In this document: positions 8,007-13,618 of the stretch, one piece after another
Layout: every line of letters starts with the position of its first letter
Numbering within the stretch: position 1 is the first letter of the stretch
Assembly: GCA_046496815.1 (NCBI GenBank)
Contig: JAWOGN010000149.1
Location: forward strand, 1-13,618
Source of the DNA: JAWOGN01 sp046496815
GTDB taxonomy: Bacteria; Desulfobacterota; DSM-4660; Desulfatiglandales; Desulfatiglandaceae
Direction: 5' to 3'
Length of the DNA: 13,618 nt
Position numbers and translations under genes: made by a program
Notes under the pieces: generated by a model
Seen by the model: only the letters and a program-made list of their open reading frames with translations
Database searches by the model: none
Told to the model about the DNA's origin: nothing

Positions 8007-9692
8007 ATGCCCTTGACCTTTAACAAAGATATCTTTGAGGACATCAAAAAAGGGTACGCACGATGGAAGGCGAAATTGGACGAGGTGTTCGCGTCCAAGC
8101 CTGAACGGATCGAGCGATTTTCAACGGTTTCGGATCGGGAGATCAAACGCATCTGTACACCCGAGGATCTGGAAGGCCAGGACTTCATGCGAGACCTTGG
8201 TTTTCCGGGCGAGTATCCGTTTACACGCGGTGTACAGCCCTCCATGTATCGAGGACGTCTATGGACCATGCGGATGTTCGCCGGACTTGGTAGCGCGCGC
8301 GACACGAACCGACGGTTCCACCATCTGGTGAAAGAAGGCCAAACAGGTCTGTCAACCGCCTTTGATATGCCCACATTGATGGGTTATGATTCGGACTGTC
8401 CCAAAGCCAGAGGTGAATGTGGAAAATGCGGCGTGGCCATTGACACGCTGGTGGACATGGAGGATCTTTTTGAGGGCCTTCCCATTGAAAAAATTACCAC
8501 ATCCATGACCATCAACCCCCCCGCTCCCGTCATTTGGGCCATGTACATTGCCATGGCCGAAAACAGGGGCATCGATCGCAGAGTTATCGGCGGTACCATC
8601 CAGAATGACATGCTGAAAGAGTTTACTGCACAGAAAACGTTTATGTGCCCCCCCGAACCTTCCGTGCGCCTCATCACCGATACGGTCGAATTTGGGACGA
8701 AAGCGGTGCCCCGGTGGAATACCATCAGCATCAGCGGGTACCACATCCGAGAGGCCGGGTCCACCGCGGTACAGGAACTGGCTTTTACCCTGGCGGATGG
8801 GATAGCTTACACTCAAGCGGCCATCGATCGCGGTTTGGATGTCGATGATTTTGCCCCTCGCTTCTCTTTTTTCTTCAATTCGCACCTGGATTTCTTTGAA
8901 GAAATCGCCAAGTTTCGAGCGGCCAGACGAATGTGGGGTAAAATCATGAAGGAGCGGTTCAAGGCCAAAGATCCCCGGTCCTGGTGGTTGCGGTTTCACA
9001 CGCAGACCGCGGGCTGTTCGCTCACTGCGCAGCAGCCTTACAACAATGTGGTTCGAACGGCACTTGAGGCGCTGGCGGCAGTGCTGGGCGGAACACAGTC
9101 TCTGCACACCAATTCTCTCGATGAGGTGTTGGCCATACCCACCGAGGAGGCTGCGACGATTGCCCTCCGGACCCAACAGATTATCGCGGAAGAATCCGGC
9201 GTGGCCAACACCATTGATCCTTTGGGCGGCTCCTATTTTGTTGAGGCGCTGACCAATGATTTGGAAGCGGAGGCATTCGAGATCATTCAAAAAATTGATG
9301 ATATGGGCGGTATGCTCGGTGCGATTGAAAAGAACTACCCGCAGCAGGAGATTGCGGACGCGGCCTATCATTATCAAAGACAAATCGATGAAAATCAGAA
9401 GACAGTGGTCGGCGTGAACAAATATGTCACGGATGAGCACATTCCGGTCGAGATCCTTGAAATAGACGAGGAGCTCGAACGTCTCCAGATTGAAAAAACC
9501 AACCGCCTCAAGAGCGAGCGCGACGGCAAAGCGGTGGCGAAGCACCTGGAACGGGTCGGTGAGGCTTGTGTGAGCCATGAAAACGTGATGGAGCCGCTCG
9601 TTGACGCCGTGAAGGCGTATGCGACCCTGCAGGAGGTGTGTGATGTGTTCAGGAGGGTTTTTGGCGAATACCGAGATCCGGGTATATACTGA
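8007..9692 (+). CDS. B12-dependent acyl-CoA mutase large subunit, isobutyryl-CoA mutase-like
   Basis: This 561-residue catalytic (alpha) subunit belongs to the methylmalonyl-CoA mutase family, without its own B12 domain. It would rearrange a carbon skeleton by adenosylcobalamin radical chemistry. The start is the ATG with GGGGAGG 6 nt upstream; a TTG in frame at 7992 is less likely. Family blocks include YPFTRG (70-75), GTIQND (196-201), SISGYHIREAG (241-251), RFHTQTAG (329-336) and GGTQSLHTNS (361-370). With a constant offset of two from the Propionibacterium enzyme, Gln199 and His246 match its Gln197 and His244. Tyr89 becomes Phe91, however, and Arg207 becomes Gln209. That Phe/Gln pair is the isobutyryl-CoA mutase signature. 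Ala118 lies where 2-hydroxyisobutyryl-CoA mutase has Asp117. Automatic annotation would probably say methylmalonyl-CoA mutase. Family membership is certain; the substrate is inferred. Confidence 0.92.
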   Translation: MPLTFNKDIFEDIKKGYARWKAKLDEVFASKPERIERFSTVSDREIKRICTPEDLEGQDFMRDLGFPGEYPFTRGVQPSMYRGRLWTMRMFAGLGSARDTNRRFHHLVKEGQTGLSTAFDMPTLMGYDSDCPKARGECGKCGVAIDTLVDMEDLFEGLPIEKITTSMTINPPAPVIWAMYIAMAENRGIDRRVIGGTIQNDMLKEFTAQKTFMCPPEPSVRLITDTVEFGTKAVPRWNTISISGYHIREAGSTAVQELAFTLADGIAYTQAAIDRGLDVDDFAPRFSFFFNSHLDFFEEIAKFRAARRMWGKIMKERFKAKDPRSWWLRFHTQTAGCSLTAQQPYNNVVRTALEALAAVLGGTQSLHTNSLDEVLAIPTEEAATIALRTQQIIAEESGVANTIDPLGGSYFVEALTNDLEAEAFEIIQKIDDMGGMLGAIEKNYPQQEIADAAYHYQRQIDENQKTVVGVNKYVTDEHIPVEILEIDEELERLQIEKTNRLKSERDGKAVAKHLERVGEACVSHENVMEPLVDAVKAYATLQEVCDVFRRVFGEYRDPGIY

Positions 9693-9723
9693 CAGACGGA
9701 TTTTGAATTGGAATTGAGGGCGT

Positions 9724-10128
9724 ATGGCACGAGAGAGAAAACTGAGAGTCATGGTGGCGAAACCGGGGTTGGATGGTCACGACCGGGGAGCCAGAATCAT
9801 TGCCCGAGCCTATCGTGATGCCGGTTTCGAGGTGGTTTACACGGGACTTCATCAAACCCCTGAAGAAATCGTTGAGGCTGCCATTCAGGAAGACGTCGAC
9901 ATGATCGGCCTGTCAAGCCTTGCGGGTGCGCACAATTATCTTTTCCCGAGAACCGTGGAACTGCTGCGGGAAAAGGGTGCGGACGATATCGCCGTCTGCG
10001 GCGGCGGTATTATTCCTGAAGAAGATATACCGGCACTTAAGAAAACAGGCATCAAAGAGATTTTTACTCCAGGGGCCTCATTGGAAGAAATTGTAAAGTG
10101 GGTACGAGAAAACGTAAAACCTCGGTGA
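9724..10128 (+). CDS. Cobalamin-binding small subunit of the acyl-CoA mutase
   Basis: This 134-residue stand-alone B12-binding (beta) subunit pairs with the large subunit encoded 31 bp upstream. It carries the base-off/His-on motif DGHDRG at residues 17-22, with His19 as the lower cobalt ligand. The supporting loop SSL (64-66) and the GGG turn (93-95) cradle the nucleotide tail. The split large/small arrangement is typical of isobutyryl-CoA mutases (IcmA/IcmB), of 2-hydroxyisobutyryl-CoA mutases and of archaeal-type methylmalonyl-CoA mutases, so it does not by itself give the substrate. GAGGG lies only 3 nt before the ATG, a close and perhaps weak ribosome site. The stop overlaps the likely GTG start of the GTPase gene. 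Confidence 0.93.
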   Translation: MARERKLRVMVAKPGLDGHDRGARIIARAYRDAGFEVVYTGLHQTPEEIVEAAIQEDVDMIGLSSLAGAHNYLFPRTVELLREKGADDIAVCGGGIIPEEDIPALKKTGIKEIFTPGASLEEIVKWVRENVKPR

Positions 10129-11099
10129 ACGAGAATTGTCCGGGCGGCATGGTGGAGAAGGTGATCGCCGGCGATGTCAGATCCGTTGCACGCCTCATTC
10201 GGGATATCGATGATGGTATGCCTGAGGTGCGAGAGATCTTGAAAGCACTGTATCCCCATACGGGAAAAGCGTATGTTATCGGCATCACTGGGGCTCCGGG
10301 CGTGGGGAAAAGCACGTTGGTCGACCAGATGGTGGGTCACCTTCGAAAAAACGACCAAACCGTCGGGGTCCTTGCCGTTGATCCCACGAGCCCTTTCAGT
10401 GGCGGGGCAATTCTGGGTGATCGGGTTCGCATGCAACGGCACAGTATGGATGAGGGGGTTTTTATTCGCTCCCTTGCGACACGAGGGCATTTTGGCGGGT
10501 TAACCCAGTCCACTCGAAGTTCGATCGATGTCCTGGATGCCATGGGAAAAGACTACATTCTTGTGGAAACCGTAGGCGTCGGTCAGGACGAAGTGGATGT
10601 CGTCAGAAGCGCGCACACCACCGTCATTGTGGTCATTCCGGGAATGGGCGACGATATTCAAGCGATCAAAGCCGGCATCCTGGAAGTGGGTGACATCTTC
10701 GTCATCAACAAGGCGGATCGGGAAGGTACGGACAAAACGCTGAGTGATCTGAGGTTGATGATCGACATGGATCAGCGGAAATATGCAGAAGGGAAGTGGA
10801 AACCTCCCATTCTGAAGGCGCAAGCCGTGTTCGACAAGGGCGTCGGAACGCTTCTGGAGGAGATTGAGAAACATCGCAACTACTTGGCGGATGCCGGCGG
10901 CGGGCTGCAAGTGCGGAGAAAAACGGACAAGGTGCGTCAGGAATTGGCGGAAATGGTAAAAAATCGACTGATCGAGGAAGTGGTTCATCAGCTCACTGAA
11001 ACGGGGGAATTTGACAAGGCGGTTGAAGCGATTGTCGAGGGGGAGGTAGACCCTTATACAGCCTGTGACAACCTGGTGCTTCCCCGATTGGGTTCTTAA
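10125..11099 (+). CDS. meaB: MeaB/ArgK-type GTPase, mutase chaperone
   Basis: This G3E-family P-loop GTPase (324 residues from the chosen start) would gate cofactor loading and protect or rescue the adenosylcobalamin mutase encoded just upstream. The N-terminal helical region reads GDVRSVARLIRD. Walker A is GAPGVGKST (residues 56-64). The family-specific ETVGVGQDE switch and the guanine-specificity motif NKAD follow, and the C-terminal helices are of normal length. Three starts are possible: GTG 10098, GTG 10125 and ATG 10149. None has a good ribosome site. I chose 10125 because its GTGA overlaps the small-subunit stop, a common sign of coupled translation. Older databases call relatives 'LAO/AO transport ATPase', a name based on a withdrawn role. 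The chaperone role is known for the family and is supported here by adjacency. Confidence 0.92.
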   Translation: MNENCPGGMVEKVIAGDVRSVARLIRDIDDGMPEVREILKALYPHTGKAYVIGITGAPGVGKSTLVDQMVGHLRKNDQTVGVLAVDPTSPFSGGAILGDRVRMQRHSMDEGVFIRSLATRGHFGGLTQSTRSSIDVLDAMGKDYILVETVGVGQDEVDVVRSAHTTVIVVIPGMGDDIQAIKAGILEVGDIFVINKADREGTDKTLSDLRLMIDMDQRKYAEGKWKPPILKAQAVFDKGVGTLLEEIEKHRNYLADAGGGLQVRRKTDKVRQELAEMVKNRLIEEVVHQLTETGEFDKAVEAIVEGEVDPYTACDNLVLPRLGS

Positions 11100-11185
11100 A
11101 CAGGCCGGCATCCATTTCATCTGTCTTCTCCTCACACATATGGCGGAGATGCAGGGAACGCAACGGGTACTGACAGGGATAGATC

Positions 11186-11428
11186 ATGCCTGGCATGCTT
11201 TGGTGGATACGACAGGTCATTCTCATCGTGTCGGGGACCTTTTTTCTTCTCTTCGGGATCCATCTCTTGATCTCAGCCTACCGACTCCATGATCCTGCCT
11301 GGTTTATCATGACGTTTTTTGCTTCCAATCTTATCATCCTCATCAGCGCGGCCCTGCTGGTTGGTTTCATTTTGCGAATTGTGAACGTCCTGAAGCGTTT
11401 AAGAAATCAGGGAGATCCCGACGCGTAG
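11186..11428 (+). CDS. Small two-TM membrane protein, unknown function
   Basis: This is an 80-residue protein with two strongly hydrophobic segments, about residues 8-30 and 38-64, joined by a short loop (SAYRLHDPA). It ends in a basic then acidic tail (LKRLRNQGDPDA). By the positive-inside rule the tail would be cytoplasmic, with both ends inside. AGGGA lies 6 nt before the ATG. There is no recognisable domain, signal-cleavage site or metal motif, and I do not recognise the family. It sits within the operon, 86 bp after the GTPase and 53 bp before the regulator, so it could affect substrate entry or anchor a complex. Nothing in the sequence proves either. Confidence 0.65.
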   Translation: MPGMLWWIRQVILIVSGTFFLLFGIHLLISAYRLHDPAWFIMTFFASNLIILISAALLVGFILRIVNVLKRLRNQGDPDA

Positions 11429-11481
11429 CGTCTTTTCAGAATCGGTGACACGCTTGAATCAAATTGTAGGAGGGCGAATAC

Positions 11482-12030
11482 ATGGCACGTGAAAGCAAAC
11501 CCCAACCGATCGGCAAGCGGCTATTGAAGCTCAGAAGAGAGAAGAAATTGACGCTGAAACATATTGCGAATGAAACAGGCTTGGCGACCGGTTACATCTC
11601 TCAAGTGGAAAAGGGAGACGTGATTCCACCGGTTTCGGTGCTGCTTCAGCTGTCCAGAGCGCTCGAAATTGATTCAAGCCTGCTCCTGAGAAAAGAAAAA
11701 AAACAGGCCGCCAAAAAATCCGCCGACGACTTTCAAAAGCGAACGGATGACTATACGTATGAGGTCCTCACACCGGCGGCGAGACACAAACATCTCAAGG
11801 CCTTCAAGATCTCTATCGATCCGAAGTCCACTCACAAAGGGATCGGCTATCAGCACCTCGGAGAAGAATTCCATCATGTGCTCAGGGGTAAAATCGAAGT
11901 GATGGTGGGAGAAAACAAGAATATACTCGGTCCCGGGGATTCTTTACATTTCAATTCCTCCATCGTGCATAAACTGAGGAATATCGGGCGCGAAAAGGCG
12001 GAACTGATCGTGGTGTTATACACGCCATAA
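11482..12030 (+). CDS. XRE-family regulator with C-terminal cupin domain
   Basis: This 182-residue DNA-binding regulator has an N-terminal helix-turn-helix of the XRE/Cro type at about residues 11-66 (LKHIANETGLATGYISQVEKG contains helix 2 and the recognition helix). After a lysine-rich linker (about 71-90) comes a cupin_2 barrel at about 105-181. The cupin keeps His125, Glu129, His132 and Gly136 of motif one, and PGD (151-153) and His163 of motif two, so it can probably bind a metal or a small ligand. Proteins of this architecture often control nearby catabolic genes in response to a metabolite. Being within the operon, it may autoregulate; the dyad at 3219-3234 is a possible target. AGGAGG lies 8 nt before the ATG. 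Confidence 0.92.
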   Translation: MARESKPQPIGKRLLKLRREKKLTLKHIANETGLATGYISQVEKGDVIPPVSVLLQLSRALEIDSSLLLRKEKKQAAKKSADDFQKRTDDYTYEVLTPAARHKHLKAFKISIDPKSTHKGIGYQHLGEEFHHVLRGKIEVMVGENKNILGPGDSLHFNSSIVHKLRNIGREKAELIVVLYTP

Positions 12031-12053
12031 TCTTCAATACATGAGGTTTTGAA

Positions 12054-13196
12054 ATGGCGTATCAACTCACTGAAGAACAGCAAATGATTCAAGCAATGGT
12101 CCGGGATTTTGCGAGAGAGGTCATTCTACCCACGGCAGCGGAGAGAGACAGAAGCAAGGAATTCCCGGCCGAAAATCTGAGGCGAATGAGTGAATTGGGC
12201 CTCATGGGGATGAATGTACCGCCGGAGTACAATGGGGCGGGTGTTGACAGCGTAAGCTATTCCCTGGCCCTGCAAGAGATTGCCTACGCGTGCGCCTCAA
12301 CGGCTGTGGTCATGTCCGTTCACAACTCGGTGGCCTGCGGACCGGTCTTTCTTTTTGGATCCGACTATTTGAAAGAAACCTACCTCAAACCCCTTGCCGC
12401 CGGAAAAATAATCGGCTCCTTTGCCCTGACGGAGGCGGGGGCGGGCTCCGACCCGGCAAGCCAGAAAACAAGAGCGACGAAAAAAGGGGATGCCTACGTC
12501 ATTAATGGGAGCAAGATGTTCATTACAACCGGTAAAAACTCGGACTTGACGGTTGTCACTGCCTATACGGACAGAGAGAAGAAACATCGGGGCATCAGTG
12601 CCTTCGTCGTTGAAAAAGGCACTCCCGGATTCAGTGTGGGCAAAGAAGAGGATAAGATGGGCCTGCGGGCTTCCGACACCGTGGAACTGATCTTTGAGGA
12701 CTGCAGAGTTCCTGCTGAAAATCTCCTGGGTCGGGAAGGAGACGGCTTTGTGATTGCGATGGCCTCTCTGGATGGGGGACGAATCGGGATCGCTTCGCAA
12801 TCGGTGGGCGTGGCACAAGCTTGCCTGGACGCGTCCGTGAGTTATGCGAAAGAGCGCATTCAATTCAATCAATCCATTTCAAGATTTCAGGGGATCCGGT
12901 GGATGATCGCGGACATGGCGACTCAGATCGAAGCGGCAAGGCTTTTGACTTTCAACGCCGCCGCCATGAAAGACCGGGGCGAAAATTTTACGGGTGCGGC
13001 TTCGATGGCAAAGGTTTTTGCCTCCGAAATGGCCAACAAAATTGCCTATCAAGCAATTCAGATTCATGGGGGATACGGATACATCAAGGACTTTCCTGTC
13101 GAAAGATATTACAGGGACGTAAGGGTCTTCACCATTTATGAAGGGACTTCGGAGATTCAAAGAAAAGTGATTGCAAATCACATCATAGGGCGTTGA
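12054..13196 (+). CDS. Acyl-CoA dehydrogenase, short-chain type (second copy)
   Basis: This 380-residue FAD-dependent acyl-CoA dehydrogenase looks about half identical by eye to the copy at 6739-7887. The segment ALTEAGAGSDP is at 124-134, and the catalytic base is Glu363 in TIYEGTSEIQR. The usual R-x-Q-F-G of the C-terminal domain reads RIQFN (268-272), a small departure not seen in the first copy. GAGG sits 7 nt before the ATG, and the gene is 23 bp after the regulator, so it is probably cotranscribed with it. Two divergent dehydrogenases in one operon suggest two acyl substrates, for example a straight-chain and a branched-chain acyl-CoA. Which copy uses which is not visible. No hairpin plus U-tract terminator follows. 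Confidence 0.93.
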   Translation: MAYQLTEEQQMIQAMVRDFAREVILPTAAERDRSKEFPAENLRRMSELGLMGMNVPPEYNGAGVDSVSYSLALQEIAYACASTAVVMSVHNSVACGPVFLFGSDYLKETYLKPLAAGKIIGSFALTEAGAGSDPASQKTRATKKGDAYVINGSKMFITTGKNSDLTVVTAYTDREKKHRGISAFVVEKGTPGFSVGKEEDKMGLRASDTVELIFEDCRVPAENLLGREGDGFVIAMASLDGGRIGIASQSVGVAQACLDASVSYAKERIQFNQSISRFQGIRWMIADMATQIEAARLLTFNAAAMKDRGENFTGAASMAKVFASEMANKIAYQAIQIHGGYGYIKDFPVERYYRDVRVFTIYEGTSEIQRKVIANHIIGR

Positions 13197-13198
13197 TT

Positions 13199-13274
13199 AT
13201 CAAGGGTCTTGGCGTTTTTGTTGTAATTTATTGCACTTTTGATTTTGGAAAAAACCAGGGAAAACACCCTTGAT
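13199..13274. repeat. Spaced 9-bp inverted repeat after the operon
   Basis: ATCAAGGGT (13199-13207) and ACCCTTGAT (13266-13274) are perfect 9-bp inverted arms enclosing 58 AT-rich bases. The left arm begins three bases after the last stop codon of the operon. The large loop and the lack of a U-tract argue against an intrinsic terminator. It could be a protein-binding pair, a processing site or chance. Confidence 0.3.
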
Positions 13275-13298
13275 GATGAATATTGAAAGGAGTATAGG
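13270..13298 (+). promoter_or_regulatory. Candidate promoter for the leader and downstream ORF
   Basis: TTGATG (13270-13275) and TATAGG (13293-13298) are 17 bp apart, each matching four of six sigma70 consensus positions. Transcription would start near 13305, immediately before the structured leader. The boxes are weak and the region is AT-rich, so chance matches are possible. Confidence 0.3.
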
Positions 13299-13307
13299 TT
13301 AAAAGAG

Positions 13308-13408
13308 TAAGGGCAAAAATGCTGCGCTCGCGGCTAGGCTGATCACCGAAAAGCCGGGTTCCCTTACCCGGGCTGCCGCGAGTAAAAATCTAAGGGGCAT
13401 TTAAGGGG
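13308..13408 (+). ncRNA. Structured 5' leader, candidate cis-regulatory RNA of unknown class
   Basis: The perfect 8-bp stem CTCGCGGC (13327-13334)/GCCGCGAG (13375-13382) encloses a second hairpin, CCGGGT (13354-13359)/ACCCGG (13366-13371), with loop TCCCTT. A bulged G lets this hairpin extend to 13352-13374. A competing short stem GGCT (13337-13340)/AGCC (13352-13355) shares bases with it, so two folds are possible. The loop bases CCCTT complement AAGGG, which occurs at 13309-13313, at 13392-13396 and in the Shine-Dalgarno sequence at 13403-13408. A loop to Shine-Dalgarno pseudoknot could therefore hide the ribosome site. The AGCCGGGTT string recalls the 3' half of c-di-GMP-I riboswitches, but the GAAA-capped hairpin and GACGCAAAGCC core are missing, so I assign no class. 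Confidence 0.45.
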
Positions 13409-13415
13409 ATGCACA

Positions 13416-13618
13416 ATGTTTGCAACAAAAGAAACCGACCATTTAAAGGGTGAAATCCTTCACCCTGAACTGACCGAAAGCGAAGAAACATCGGTCACAA
13501 CCTATCCTTTACAACTCCTACAACCAGTCAGACGCTGGTCATGGGGACCGACTACTTTCTGGCCGAAACACCTCATCGGCAAACCCAGAATAATTGAATT
13601 CAAGTTCACTCATGATTT
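13416..13618 (+). CDS. Unidentified ORF, 3' end beyond window
   Basis: The frame from ATG 13416 is open for 67 codons to the right edge. It has a good ribosome site, AAGGGG at 13403-13408, 7 nt upstream, and follows the structured leader. The protein begins MFATKETDHLKGEILHPEL and continues with an aromatic, basic stretch (RRWSWGPTTFWPKHLIGK). I recognise no family, signal peptide or membrane segment in the part present. Inside the frame are an 8-bp hairpin, AGGGTGAA/TTCACCCT (13447-13466), and a second inverted pair, TGACCGA/TCGGTCA, further on. The segment may therefore also be structured RNA. Coding is likely from the ribosome site and the open frame, but not proven. Confidence 0.5.
   Translation, partial: MFATKETDHLKGEILHPELTESEETSVTTYPLQLLQPVRRWSWGPTTFWPKHLIGKPRIIEFKFTHD

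Noticed and set aside
8007..9692. Simple naming as methylmalonyl-CoA mutase
   Set aside because: Family membership holds, but both carboxylate-binding residues are replaced (Phe91, Gln209), so the name would imply the wrong substrate.
8352..9752. Long minus-strand open frame (466 codons) opposite the mutase gene
   Set aside because: The plus-strand frame carries every mutase family motif. The antisense frame shows no recognisable domain and is an effect of codon use on the real gene.
13210..13225. Possible sigma54 -24/-12 promoter (TTGGCG ... TTGTAA)
   Set aside because: The GG element is present but the required GC at the -12 position reads GT, and no enhancer-binding protein gene is nearby.
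13273..13302. Nine-codon leader peptide beginning ATGATGAAT
   Set aside because: It overlaps the candidate promoter and has no ribosome site of its own. Nothing in its residues suggests an attenuation peptide.
13311..13382. c-di-GMP-I (GEMM) riboswitch
   Set aside because: GGGCAAA and AGCCGGGTT strings are present, but the GAAA-capped hairpin and the GACGCAAAGCC core are missing and the strongest stem does not fit that class.

Overview
The window reads as a chromosomal stretch from an anaerobic, probably Desulfobacterota-like bacterium. That placement is inferred from gene content: acyl-CoA oxidation genes packed with a B12-dependent mutase, a MeaB-type GTPase and an XRE-cupin regulator, on moderately GC-rich DNA with strong AAGGAG/GGAGG ribosome sites. 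It is not based on a marker gene. No rRNA, tRNA, CRISPR array or transposase gene was found.

Layout. Positions 1-1605 (minus strand) hold most of a HerA/DUF87-type P-loop ATPase that runs off the left edge. Upstream of it on the same strand is a fold-type I PLP aminotransferase (1746-3056). A divergent intergenic region (3057-3311) carries nested inverted repeats (3084-3169), a small perfect dyad (3219-3234) and a good sigma70-like promoter (3250-3279). From 3312 to 13196 ten genes run on the plus strand with short gaps: thiolase, second thiolase with an internal insertion, enoyl-CoA hydratase, acyl-CoA dehydrogenase, B12 mutase large subunit, B12-binding small subunit, MeaB-type GTPase, an 80-residue two-TM protein, XRE-cupin regulator and a second acyl-CoA dehydrogenase. 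The right end (13197-13415) has no gene but contains a candidate promoter and a structured leader. After it comes an unidentified ORF that runs off the window.

How the genes fit together. The mutase would be named methylmalonyl-CoA mutase by homology. However, the residues aligned to Tyr89 and Arg207 of the Propionibacterium enzyme, which hold the substrate carboxylate, are Phe91 and Gln209. That pair is the signature of isobutyryl-CoA mutase. The 2-hydroxyisobutyryl-CoA mutase signature (Ile and Asp) is absent. No methylmalonyl-CoA epimerase is present, while every enzyme for butyryl-CoA to acetyl-CoA is here except 3-hydroxybutyryl-CoA dehydrogenase. The best reading is an operon for interconverting isobutyryl-CoA and butyryl-CoA and then beta-oxidising the straight chain to acetyl-CoA. 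MeaB would protect or reload the mutase and the XRE-cupin protein would sense a pathway ligand. The divergent aminotransferase could feed isobutyryl-CoA from valine, but that is speculation.

The most unusual non-coding feature is the leader at about 13305-13415. Its hairpin loop (CCCTT) is complementary to the AAGGGG Shine-Dalgarno sequence of the downstream ORF, and to two further copies of the same string.
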